Of a DNA stretch of 55,436 nt, positions 1-10,944 are shown piece after piece (the stretch's first letter is position 1; each line of letters starts with the position of its first letter). Both the position numbers and the translations under genes were made by a program. The notes under the pieces were generated by a model, which did not search any database, was not told the origin of the DNA, and was given only the letters and a program-made list of their open reading frames with translations. Location: contig NZ_FLSP01000056.1 in the NCBI RefSeq assembly GCF_900091315.1, positions 1 through 55,436 of the forward strand. The letters run 5' to 3'. The stretch is from Streptomyces sp. DI166. GTDB taxonomy: Bacteria; Actinomycetota; Actinomycetes; Streptomycetales; Streptomycetaceae.

Positions 1-337
1 GCTGCGGGCGGACACCCCCCGACACGTCCCCTTCCCGCCGCGCGCGACCGCGGGTCCGTCGGGGGTGGGCGGACACCCCTACGTCCCCTTCCCGCGTGGG
101 CGACTCGGCGCCCCGGCCCGGTGACAGGTGGCGCCCCGGCCCGGGGCAGCCGTACCGGGGTCGACGCGGGCTTCGGCCACGCTGCCGGGCTCACCCCGCC
201 CCGCCCCGGCCGCCGGCCCGTCGGCATCTGCGTGAAGACGGATCACCCCGCACCGGAGCCCGGCGGCAGGCGGTGTCGGTGACACGTGCGAGGATCGGAG
301 ATGTACCTCACATACGCAGTCGTAAGGAGAGCGTGCG
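1..337. other. Intergenic leader before the molybdopterin oxidoreductase, with an imperfect direct repeat
   Basis: I see no convincing gene in this stretch; the frames crossing it are high-GC shadows. It holds an imperfect direct repeat: 6-37 and 67-94 both begin GGGCGGACACCCC and end ACGTCCCCTTCCCG. The copies differ by a few bases in the middle and are 61 bp apart. The last part (about 315-337) carries the AAGGAG ribosome site of the next gene. No -10/-35 pair stands out. Confidence 0.5.
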
Positions 338-2617
<2,280 letters not shown>

Positions 2618-2676
2618 GCGTTTGCTCAGGTGCCAGCGGCGCGCTGGAGCGATCGACGACGAACGGAGTCCACCCC

Positions 2677-3165
2677 ATGGGCGAGCAGCAGCAGGTGAAG
2701 TTCCCGCAAGAGGTCATCGACGAGTACGCCGCGCTCGGGGTGGATCTTCCGGCACTGTTCTCGGCCGGGCACCTGGGGACGCGGATGGGCGTGCAGATCC
2801 TGGAGGCGTCGGCGGAGCGGGTCGTCGGGACGATGCCGGTGGAGGGGAACACCCAGCCGTACGGGCTGCTGCACGGGGGCGCGTCCGCGGTGCTGGCGGA
2901 GACGCTGGGGTCCGTGGGGTCGATGCTGCACGGGGGGTCCTCGAAGATCGCGGTGGGTGTGGACCTGAACTGCACGCACCACCGGGGGGTGCGGTCGGGG
3001 CTGGTGACGGGTGTGGCCACGCCGGTGCACCGGGGGCGGTCCACGGCGACGTACGAGATCGTGATCACGGACGAGTCCGACAAGCGGGTGTGCACGGCGC
3101 GGCTGACGTGTCTGCTGCGTGACGTGCGTCCGGGAGACGGGGAGCCGGTGGGCGTTTCCGGCTGA
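2677..3165 (+). CDS. PaaI-family hotdog thioesterase
   Basis: A 162-aa acyl-CoA thioesterase-like protein of the PaaI/YdiI hotdog family, expected to hydrolyse aryl- or acyl-CoA thioesters in the cytoplasm as a homotetramer. The hotdog signature lies near residues 65-85: QPYGLLHGGASAVLAETLGS, with the HGG and downstream Glu typical of the active site. The ATG has CGGAG 9-10 nt upstream. It sits 59 bp after the oxidoreductase gene in the same direction, so co-transcription is possible but no functional link is evident. In this family the substrate cannot be named from sequence. Confidence 0.88.
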   Translation: MGEQQQVKFPQEVIDEYAALGVDLPALFSAGHLGTRMGVQILEASAERVVGTMPVEGNTQPYGLLHGGASAVLAETLGSVGSMLHGGSSKIAVGVDLNCTHHRGVRSGLVTGVATPVHRGRSTATYEIVITDESDKRVCTARLTCLLRDVRPGDGEPVGVSG

Positions 3166-3189
3166 CCGGCTCGGCGGGGGTGGGTCGGC

Positions 3190-3209
3190 TGCCCGCAGCT
3201 ACGCGGGCA
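3190..3209. terminator. Short GC hairpin after the thioesterase gene
   Basis: Inverted repeat TGCCCGC (3190-3196) and GCGGGCA (3203-3209) with a 6-nt loop lies 25 bp past the stop codon. There is no T-run, as is usual for streptomycete terminators. The call is weak because the stem is only 7 bp. Confidence 0.35.
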
Positions 3210-3239
3210 CGACCACCCCCACTCACCGCTCCCCCGCGT

Positions 3240-3251
3240 TACCGTGCTGTC
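3240..3251 (+). promoter_or_regulatory. Possible leaderless-type -10 element
   Basis: TACCGT at 3240-3245 fits the TANNNT form of streptomycete -10 boxes and ends 6 nt before the ATG at 3252. No ribosome site precedes that ATG. The spacing would place transcription start at the A of the start codon, giving a leaderless mRNA. This is inferred from spacing only. Confidence 0.3.
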
Positions 3252-3929
3252 ATGGCCGGCATAGGTCCCGTCGAACCCGTCAACGGGCCTGATGACGACG
3301 AGGGTTTTGAGGTCATCGGGGTGGATGGGCCGCGCCTCGGGGACCGGATCCTGGGATGGTGGGGCCGCGGCCCGCGCTGGGTACGCAGAGGGGCCGCGGC
3401 GCTGGCGCTGCTGACCGTCGGCGCTGTCGGCGCGGTGCTCCTCGCACCCCGCCAGGACCCCCGACCCGAGCCGGTGCTCGATCTCTCCGCCTGGCCCGTC
3501 AATGTCACCCGGTGGGATTACCTCGGGCTCGCCGACACCATCAACTCCACCGACATCAGGGCAAGTTACCGGTTCCGGGTGTCCGTACTGCGCGGCCCGG
3601 ACGTCACCCTGCGGGTCACCGGCACCCCCTTCGACGGACTGGCCGCCCACAGCGTGCCCAAGGACGAGTTCACCGTCCCCGGCGGAGCAACTCGCCGTAT
3701 CACGGTGCAGATTTCCGTATCCGACTGTTCGGAACTGCCCTTGAATGCGGGATTTCACTATCTGGACGTAACGCTGCGTAACACTCACGCAATACAGCGC
3801 CACAGTTTCATCTTCGGTGGCGCATTCTCGCGGGACCTTTCCGATCTCCTTCACGCAGCTTGCGCGCCCATACCCCCTCGACCGGGCACAAGGCCAACCG
3901 GAAGTGCAGGTTCTCACAATGCGGACTGA
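3252..3929 (+). CDS. Membrane-anchored protein of unknown function
   Basis: A 225-aa protein with a cytoplasmic N-terminus rich in Asp/Glu and Pro, one transmembrane helix at about residues 46-66 (alanine, leucine and valine-rich), and an extracytoplasmic C-terminal domain of about 150 aa that looks like an all-beta fold. I do not recognise the family. I chose the ATG at 3252 over the upstream GTG at 3180 because the frame before it overlaps a hairpin and has no ribosome site. The 3' half has noticeably more A/T in third positions than neighbouring genes, hinting at different ancestry or relaxed constraint. Extracytoplasmic location is inferred; function is unknown. Confidence 0.7.
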   Translation: MAGIGPVEPVNGPDDDEGFEVIGVDGPRLGDRILGWWGRGPRWVRRGAAALALLTVGAVGAVLLAPRQDPRPEPVLDLSAWPVNVTRWDYLGLADTINSTDIRASYRFRVSVLRGPDVTLRVTGTPFDGLAAHSVPKDEFTVPGGATRRITVQISVSDCSELPLNAGFHYLDVTLRNTHAIQRHSFIFGGAFSRDLSDLLHAACAPIPPRPGTRPTGSAGSHNAD

Positions 3930-4143
3930 GGGGAAATTCCGCCAAAACGGCTGAGAGCGCCCCACGCCCCTGCCCGCCCCCGAGCACGTCATAACAAGAA
4001 AGTCACAAGGAAGCCCACGCCGATGCCCATCCGCACATACCGGGCTTAGAGTCACCGCCAGTCACCGCTCCATCGGGAGTTCGGTACCAGCGCGGCACCC
4101 GCCGCCCCTACCGGGGCGGGCGTGACTGCGGAAAGGACTGATT

Positions 4144-5385
4144 GTGCGACGTTCCTTGGTGATACTTACCTCCGTCCTCGCGACCGGAGCTCTGTCCCTC
4201 ACCGCCTGCGGCTCCCGAGACGACAACGGCGGCGGCGACAGCGACAACGGCAAGACCACCACCCTCACCATCGGTGTGGACGCCCCGCTCTCGGGCGAGA
4301 ACTCCACCACCGGCCTGGGCCTGCAGTACGGCTCCCAGATCGCTGTCGACGAGGCGAACGAGAAGAAGCTCGTGCCGGGCGTCACCTTCAAACTGAAGGC
4401 CTACGACGACAAGGCCCAGCCCGCCACCGGTCAGACCAACGCCACCGCGATCACCGGCGACAAGACCGCCGTGGGCGCCGTTGGCCCGCTCAACTCGGGC
4501 GTTGCCCAGACCATGCAGCAGGTCTTCGCCTCTGCCAACATGGTCCAGATCTCCCCCGCCAACACCGCCCCCGAGCTGACTCAGGGCAAGGACTGGCAGA
4601 CCGACAAGAAGCGTCCGTTCAAGACGTACTTCCGTACGTCCACCACGGACGAGCTGCAGGGCAGCTTCGCCGCCGACTACGCCTTCAACGGTCTGAAGAA
4701 GAAGAAGGCCTTCGTCGTCGACGACAAGCAGACCTACGGCGCCGGTCTGGCGAAGATCTTCAACGAGCAGTTCAAGAAGTTCGGTGGCAAGGTCGTCGAG
4801 ACCGACCACGTGAACACCGGCGACAAGGACTTCGGTTCCCTCGTCACCAAGATCAAGAACTCCGGCGCCGACGTTCTCTACTACGGTGGCCAGTACGACG
4901 AGTCCGCGCTGCTCACCAAGCAGATGAAGGACGCCGGGGTGAAGATCCCGCTGTTCGGCGGTGACGGCATGTTCGCCACCACCTACATCGAGGCCGGCGG
5001 CGCCGCCACCGAAGGCGACCTCGCCACCGCGATCGGTGTCCCCGCCGACACCCTGCCCGCCGCGAAGACCTTCATCGAGACCTACAAGTCCAAGGGCTAC
5101 AAGGGTGACTACGGCGCCTACGGCACCTACGCCTACGACGCCACCACCGCCATCATCAAGGCCGTGAAGGCGGTCGTCGACGCCAACGACGGCAAGGTCC
5201 CCAGCGACATCAACGACCTGCGCTCCAAGGTCGTCGACGAGGTCCAGAAGTCGGACTTCGAGGGTCTGACCGGCAAGGTCGCCTTCGACGAGTACGGCGA
5301 CACCACCAACAAGCAGCTGACCGTCTACCAGGTCACCAAGGGTGAGTGGAAGGCCGTGAAGACCGGCACCGCCGACCTCGGCTGA
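4144..5385 (+). CDS. livK: Branched-chain amino acid ABC transporter substrate-binding lipoprotein
   Basis: Periplasmic-binding-fold receptor of a hydrophobic or branched-chain amino acid importer, lipid-anchored outside the membrane. The signal peptide ends in the lipobox LTAC (Cys 22), followed by a Gly/Asp-rich linker. The two-lobed type I fold begins at TLTIGVDAPLSG (about residue 41), and the 413-aa length is normal for the family. The GTG start has GAAAGG 6-7 nt upstream. It is the first gene of livKHMGF and is separated from the permeases by a hairpin that may keep its message more abundant. The ligand could be Leu/Ile/Val or another amide or amino acid, since the family is broad. Confidence 0.92.
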   Translation: MRRSLVILTSVLATGALSLTACGSRDDNGGGDSDNGKTTTLTIGVDAPLSGENSTTGLGLQYGSQIAVDEANEKKLVPGVTFKLKAYDDKAQPATGQTNATAITGDKTAVGAVGPLNSGVAQTMQQVFASANMVQISPANTAPELTQGKDWQTDKKRPFKTYFRTSTTDELQGSFAADYAFNGLKKKKAFVVDDKQTYGAGLAKIFNEQFKKFGGKVVETDHVNTGDKDFGSLVTKIKNSGADVLYYGGQYDESALLTKQMKDAGVKIPLFGGDGMFATTYIEAGGAATEGDLATAIGVPADTLPAAKTFIETYKSKGYKGDYGAYGTYAYDATTAIIKAVKAVVDANDGKVPSDINDLRSKVVDEVQKSDFEGLTGKVAFDEYGDTTNKQLTVYQVTKGEWKAVKTGTADLG

Positions 5386-5411
5386 CCCAGGCAGCCCAGT
5401 CAAGCAACACG

Positions 5412-5448
5412 CGGGCCGCGCGGGAGGGGACCCCGACCGCGCGGCCCG
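5412..5448 (+). terminator. Hairpin between livK and livH (attenuator or mRNA stabiliser)
   Basis: Perfect 12-bp stem CGGGCCGCGCGG (5412-5423) with CCGCGCGGCCCG (5437-5448); the loop itself contains GGGG and CCCC. It lies 26 bp past the livK stop and 91 bp before livH, followed by only GTTT. A partial terminator or 3' stabiliser at this point would give excess binding protein over permease, a common arrangement in ABC importers. Confidence 0.6.
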
Positions 5449-5539
5449 TTTCCACACCCAGACCCTGCACACGCTCAGTGCTTAGAGACCCCTGCACGCG
5501 AATAGTGCACACGACATCCAGCGACATGGAGGCCATGCG

Positions 5540-6469
5540 GTGAACACCCTGCCGCAGCAGCTGGCCAACGGGCTGCTTCTAGGCTCGATGTACGGGCTGA
5601 TCGCCATCGGCTACACGATGGTGTACGGCATCGTCCAGCTCATCAACTTCGCGCACGGCGAGATCTTCATGACCGGCGCCTTCGGCGCCTTCACGGTCTA
5701 CTTCTACATCCTCCCCGACGGCACGGCGATGACCGTGGCCATCCCGCTCATGCTCATCGGCGGCGGCCTGGTGGCCGTACTGATCGCCGTCGGCGCGGAA
5801 CGTTTCGCCTACCGGCCACTGCGCGGAGCACCACGCCTGGCACCCCTCATCACCGCCATCGGCCTCTCCCTGGCACTCCAGGAAGTCGTCCGTAACTTCT
5901 ACCCCGGTGCCGACCGAGCCATCGCCTTCCCCGGCCTCGACGCCACCCACGACATCGGCTCCATCACCATCAAGGACGCCGACATCTTCCTCATCCTCGC
6001 CGCCATCATCTGCATGGCCGCCCTCGCCTTCTTCGTCCGCAAGTCCCGCACCGGCCGCGCCATGCAGGCCACCGCACAGGACCCGGACACCGCCCAGCTC
6101 ATGGGCATCGACACCAACCGCATCATCGTGATCGCCTTCGCGATCGGCGGCTTCTTCGCCGCAGTCGCCGCCCTCGCCTACGGCCTGAAGTACGGCAACA
6201 TCGACTACCGCATGGGCTTCCTGATGGGCCTCAAGGCCTTCACCGCAGCCGTCCTCGGCGGCATCGGCAACATCTACGGCGCCATGCTCGGCGGTCTGGT
6301 CCTCGGCGTCGCCGAGACCCTCGCCTCCGCCTACATCGACGAGATCCCCGGCATGCAGCAGCTCGGCGGTCAGAGCTGGGCCAACGTCTGGGCCTTCTGC
6401 CTCCTCATCCTCGTGCTCCTCGTCAGGCCGCAGGGTCTGCTCGGCGAGCGCGTCGCGGACAGGGCGTGA
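5540..6469 (+). CDS. livH: Branched-chain amino acid ABC transporter permease LivH
   Basis: Inner-membrane permease of the LivH/BPD_transp_2 family: 309 aa with about eight hydrophobic segments. It opens with the conserved LANGLLLGSMYGLIAIGYTM, followed by LINFAHGEIFMTGAF, both typical of LivH. The EAA-like cytoplasmic loop sits near residues 180-205 (TGRAMQATAQDPDTAQLMGI). The GTG start has GGAGG 7 nt upstream. Its last codons overlap the livM start by 4 bp (GTGA), so the two permeases are translationally coupled. It should pair with LivM to form the channel. Confidence 0.93.
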   Translation: MNTLPQQLANGLLLGSMYGLIAIGYTMVYGIVQLINFAHGEIFMTGAFGAFTVYFYILPDGTAMTVAIPLMLIGGGLVAVLIAVGAERFAYRPLRGAPRLAPLITAIGLSLALQEVVRNFYPGADRAIAFPGLDATHDIGSITIKDADIFLILAAIICMAALAFFVRKSRTGRAMQATAQDPDTAQLMGIDTNRIIVIAFAIGGFFAAVAALAYGLKYGNIDYRMGFLMGLKAFTAAVLGGIGNIYGAMLGGLVLGVAETLASAYIDEIPGMQQLGGQSWANVWAFCLLILVLLVRPQGLLGERVADRA

Positions 6470-8283
6470 TCGACGTGACCGAAACCCAGAAGACCACCAC
6501 GGACACCACCGCCACCGCGGCCGCCCCATCCGCCCGCGGACTGCTCCCGCTGCCGCTGGCCACGGCCCGCGCACTCCTGCTCGCCGGCGGCATCGCCACC
6601 AGCGCCTCCGCCTACATGGCCTGGACCTGGACCGACGAATTCCCCGGCGACCTCACCGTCAACGGCTACCCCGGCGGCCTCCAGTGGCTGACCTTCGTCG
6701 CCGGCATCCTCACCGCCCTGTTCACGCTGTCGTCGTACGGCGTGCGCGGCCTGGGCTGGCTGCTGCCCGCGAAGAACAACGCCCCCGTGGTACTCGCCGC
6801 CCTCGGCGGCTTCGCCACCACCTGGTTCGCCGTCATCGCCATCACCGTCGAACTCGGCGGCGTGGTCAACCTCGAACCGGGCGGCTGGATCGCGGCCGTG
6901 GCCTCCCTGATCCCCGTACTCGGCGCCCTCGCGCTGCCCGAGCCACTCGGCGACGACCTCAAGGACAACCTCAAGAAGTACGTCGCCAAGCCCGACCGAT
7001 TCCCCGCCCCGAAGGCCATCGCGCCCTGGGTCGAACGGGCGATCATCACGATCGTCACGATCATCGGCCTCGCCGTCTTCACCTACGGCATCGACACCGA
7101 ATACGGCGAGCTGTTCGTCGGCTACCTGATCCTGGTCACCTTCTCACTGTGGGCCCTGCACACCGCGGGCATGCTCGACACCTTCTCCCGGATCGTCGCC
7201 CACAACCGCAGCTTCACCCTCGCCATGGGCTTCGCCGCCGCCATCGCGTTCCCCTTCACCCAGACCGACGACCACTACGCCAACATCGGCGTCAACATCC
7301 TGATCTTCGGCACGGTCGCCCTCGGTCTGAACATCGTCGTCGGCCTCGCCGGCCTGCTCGACCTCGGATACGTCGCCTTCCTCGGCGTCGGCGCCTACAC
7401 CGCCGCCCTGGTCTCCGGCTCCGAGTTCTCCCGGTTCTCCGGCGTACAGTTCCCGTTCTGGGCCTCCGCGCTCACCGGCGCCGCCGCCTCACTGGTCTTC
7501 GGCGTCCTCATCGGCGCCCCAACCCTGCGACTGCGCGGCGACTACCTCGCCATCGTCACCCTCGGCTTCGGTGAGATCTTCCGCATCGCCGTCAACAACA
7601 TGGACGGCGACTCCGGCCCGGACATCACCAACGGCCCCAACGGCATCCCGTCCATCCCGGACCTGAGCTTCTTCGGGTTCAACCTGGGCGAATCCCACGA
7701 CATCGCCGGCTTCACCCTCGGCCGGTTCGCCAACTACTACCTGCTGATGGTCCTCATCATGGCCATCGTGGTCCTCGTCTACACACGCGCCGCGGACTCC
7801 CGCATCGGCCGCTCCTGGATCGCCATCCGCGAGGACGAGACCGCCGCCACCGCCATGGGCATCAACGGCTTCCGGGTCAAGCTCATCGCCTTCGCACTCG
7901 GCGCGGCCCTCGCCGGCCTCGCCGGCACCGTCAGCGCCCACGTCACCTACTCCGTGGTCCCGACGCCCTACCAGTTCGCCGGATCCACACCGCCCAACTC
8001 CGCGTTCCTCCTCGCGGCCGTCGTCCTCGGCGGCATGGGCACCGTCGCCGGCCCGCTGCTCGGCGCCGCGCTGCTGTACCTGCTCCCGGAGAAGCTCAAC
8101 TTCCTCCAGGACAAGTCCCTGCTCGCCTTCGGCATCGCGCTGGTCCTGCTGATGCGCTTCCGCCCGGAAGGCATCATCGCCAACCGCCGCCAGCAGCTCG
8201 AATTCCACGAGACCGGGCAACTCGACGTACCAGAACAAGCGACGCTGACCGACGAACCGGCCGTCACCAAGGCAGGGGCGTAA
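6466..8283 (+). CDS. livM: Branched-chain amino acid ABC transporter permease LivM (long form)
   Basis: Second permease of the importer. At 605 aa it is much longer than enteric LivM (about 425 aa). The first 260 or so residues form an extra hydrophobic region with several predicted helices. The conserved BPD_transp_2 core starts near residue 270 (NIGVNILIFGTVALGLNIVVG) and includes LLDLGYVAFLGVGAY. The loop GRSWIAIREDETAATAMGIN lies near residue 448. The GTG start overlaps the livH stop; a second GTG at 6475 is also possible. The long N-terminus is commonly seen in actinobacterial versions, as far as I recall. Confidence 0.92.
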   Translation: MIDVTETQKTTTDTTATAAAPSARGLLPLPLATARALLLAGGIATSASAYMAWTWTDEFPGDLTVNGYPGGLQWLTFVAGILTALFTLSSYGVRGLGWLLPAKNNAPVVLAALGGFATTWFAVIAITVELGGVVNLEPGGWIAAVASLIPVLGALALPEPLGDDLKDNLKKYVAKPDRFPAPKAIAPWVERAIITIVTIIGLAVFTYGIDTEYGELFVGYLILVTFSLWALHTAGMLDTFSRIVAHNRSFTLAMGFAAAIAFPFTQTDDHYANIGVNILIFGTVALGLNIVVGLAGLLDLGYVAFLGVGAYTAALVSGSEFSRFSGVQFPFWASALTGAAASLVFGVLIGAPTLRLRGDYLAIVTLGFGEIFRIAVNNMDGDSGPDITNGPNGIPSIPDLSFFGFNLGESHDIAGFTLGRFANYYLLMVLIMAIVVLVYTRAADSRIGRSWIAIREDETAATAMGINGFRVKLIAFALGAALAGLAGTVSAHVTYSVVPTPYQFAGSTPPNSAFLLAAVVLGGMGTVAGPLLGAALLYLLPEKLNFLQDKSLLAFGIALVLLMRFRPEGIIANRRQQLEFHETGQLDVPEQATLTDEPAVTKAGA

Positions 8284-8289
8284 CGAACC

Positions 8290-9215
<926 letters not shown>

Positions 9216-9219
<4 letters not shown>

Positions 9220-9932
9220 CCGCACTGCTTGAGGTCGAGGACCTCCGCGTCTCCTACGGCAAGATCGAAGCCGTCAAGGGCATCTCCTTCAGCGTGGAAG
9301 CAGGCCAGGTCGTCACCCTGATCGGCACCAACGGCGCCGGCAAGACGACGACCCTGCGCACCCTGTCCGGTCTGCTCAAGCCCACCGCGGGAAAGATCAC
9401 CTTCGACGGCAAGCCACTCACCGGCGTACCCGCCCACAAGATCGTCTCGCTGGGACTGGCCCACTCCCCCGAGGGACGGCACATCTTCCCCCGGCTGACC
9501 ATCTTCGAGAACCTCCAGCTCGGCGCCTTCCTCCGCAAGGACAAGGAAGGCATCGAAAAGGACATCCAGAAGGCATACGACCTGTTCCCCATCCTCGGAG
9601 AACGCCGCAACCAGGCGGCCGGCACCCTCTCCGGCGGTGAACAGCAAATGCTGGCCATGGGCCGCGCACTGATGTCCCAGCCGAAGCTGCTCATGCTCGA
9701 CGAACCCTCCATGGGCCTCTCGCCGATCATGATGCAGAAGATCATGGCGACCATCGCCGAGCTGAAGTCACAGGGCACCACCATCCTGCTCGTCGAGCAG
9801 AACGCCCAAGCGGCGCTCTCCCTCGCCGACCAGGGCCACGTCATGGAGGTCGGCAACATCGTCCTGTCCGGCACCGGCCAGGACCTCCTCCACGACGAGT
9901 CCGTCCGCAAGGCCTACCTCGGCGAGGACTGA
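9216..9932 (+). CDS. livF: Branched-chain amino acid ABC transporter ATP-binding protein LivF
   Basis: Second ATPase of the importer, 238 aa, the usual LivF length. Walker A GTNGAGKTT is near residue 34, the signature LSGGEQQML near 139, Walker B LLMLDEPSMGLSP near 159, and the switch region LLVEQNAQAALSLAD near 191 matches LivF closely. It starts at a GTG overlapping the livG stop and is the last gene of the operon. A strong hairpin follows at once. Confidence 0.94.
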
Positions 9933-9943
9933 CACCCACCGCA

Positions 9944-9993
9944 GTACGACCGAGGCCCGCACCCCCGGAAGGGAGTGCGGGCCTCGGCCGTAC
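9944..9993. terminator. Strong bidirectional terminator between livF and the ANTAR regulator
   Basis: A 19-bp stem with one mismatch (9944-9962 with 9975-9993); the inner 12 bp CGAGGCCCGCAC and GTGCGGGCCTCG are perfect and the loop is 12 nt. It lies 11 bp past the livF stop and 12 bp before the regulator stop on the other strand. It serves two convergent transcripts. Confidence 0.85.
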
Positions 9994-10005
9994 GATCAGG
10001 GAAGA

Positions 10006-10662
10006 TCAGCCCTTGGCCGCCTTCTTCTCCTCGGCATCCTGAATCACGGCCTCCGCGACCTGCTGCATCGACATCCGACGATCCATCGACGTCTTCTGAA
10101 TCCACCGGAACGCCGCCGGCTCGGTCAGACCGTACTCCGTCTGCAGAATCGACTTCGCCCGGTCAACCAGCTTGCGGGTCTCCAGACGCTGGGTGAGGTC
10201 GGCGACCTCGTTCTCCAACTCCTTCAGCTCCGTGAACCGGGACACGGCCATCTCAATCGCCGGCACCACATCACTCTTGCTGAACGGCTTCACCAAGTAA
10301 GCCATGGCACCCGCATCCCGGGCCCGCTCCACCAGATCACGCTGCGAGAAAGCCGTCAGCATCAACACCGGAGCGATACGCTCCTCGGCGATCTTCTCCG
10401 CCGCGGAGATACCATCCAGCTTCGGCATCTTCACATCGAGGATCACGAGATCGGGCCGGTGCTCCCGGGCCAGCTCGATGGCCTGCTCACCATCACCCGC
10501 CTCCCCGACAACCGAGTACCCCTCCTCCTCCAGCATCTCTTTGAGATCCAGCCGAATCAGCGCCTCGTCCTCGGCAATGACGACACGGGTCGTCAACGGA
10601 GGCACATGCGCCTTGTCGTCGTCGGGCGCTTCAACGGGCTGGGGCGACTCGGGGGCGGTCAC
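10006..10662 (-). CDS. ANTAR-domain response regulator (PdtaR-like)
   Basis: Two-component response regulator with an RNA-binding output. The receiver domain begins at TTRVVIAEDEALIRLD (about residue 24), with acidic pocket ED, phospho-Asp in LVILDVKMP, and conserved Thr and Lys in LMLTAF and VKPFS. A short coiled coil leads into the ANTAR domain (about residues 155-218), which in this family antiterminates target mRNAs. It resembles mycobacterial PdtaR. I chose the GTG at 10662 because GAGGAG lies 6 nt upstream; the longer frame starts at a poor TTG at 10701. The cognate kinase is not in the window. Confidence 0.92.
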   Translation of the reverse strand: MTAPESPQPVEAPDDDKAHVPPLTTRVVIAEDEALIRLDLKEMLEEEGYSVVGEAGDGEQAIELAREHRPDLVILDVKMPKLDGISAAEKIAEERIAPVLMLTAFSQRDLVERARDAGAMAYLVKPFSKSDVVPAIEMAVSRFTELKELENEVADLTQRLETRKLVDRAKSILQTEYGLTEPAAFRWIQKTSMDRRMSMQQVAEAVIQDAEEKKAAKG

Positions 10663-10766
10663 GAAGGGCTCCTCGTTCAGGGGCAGGGGTGCTGCTCCCA
10701 AGAGAGTACCTAGCTACGGTATGGTGGGTGCACTGCGGGTGATTGCTAACCTTGGTTTTACAGGAG

Positions 10767-10839
10767 GCCCCGGTAGTCCAGCGGGAGAGACACGGTGCTC
10801 AAACCACCGACAGCGTGGGTTCGAATCCCACCCGGGGCA
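10767..10839 (+). tRNA. tRNA with CAA anticodon (predicted Leu) but short class I variable loop
   Basis: A full cloverleaf can be drawn. The acceptor GCCCCGG pairs perfectly with CCGGGGC (10832-10838) and the discriminator is A. The D stem is 3 bp (GTC/GAC). The anticodon arm CGGTG-CTCAAAC-CACCG has anticodon CAA at 10800-10802. The T arm is GTGGG-TTCGAAT-CCCAC. CCA is not encoded. The variable region is only 5 nt (10810-10814), whereas bacterial tRNA-Leu normally carries a long class II arm. The discriminator A would suit leucyl-tRNA synthetase. It could be a functional variant, a mischarging oddity or a decaying tRNA. A strong terminator follows. Confidence 0.75.
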
Positions 10840-10868
10840 CTTTTCCTTCAATTTGAAGGTTGACCCAC

Positions 10869-10904
10869 AAAGCGGATGTCCACGTTCTCGTGAACATCCG
10901 CTTT
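10869..10904 (+). terminator. Intrinsic terminator of the tRNA
   Basis: AAAGCGGATGT (10869-10879) pairs with ACATCCGCTTT (10894-10904). After one mismatch the stem continues with CACG/CGTG around a TTCT loop, giving 15 pairs and one mismatch. The right arm runs into TTTTT, making this a classic rho-independent terminator, unusual in its T-run for this genome. It lies 29 bp after the tRNA and 40 bp before the next gene. Confidence 0.88.
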
Positions 10905-10944
10905 TTGCTGTGCACCGTCGTGATCACTCTCACAGAGTGACTGT

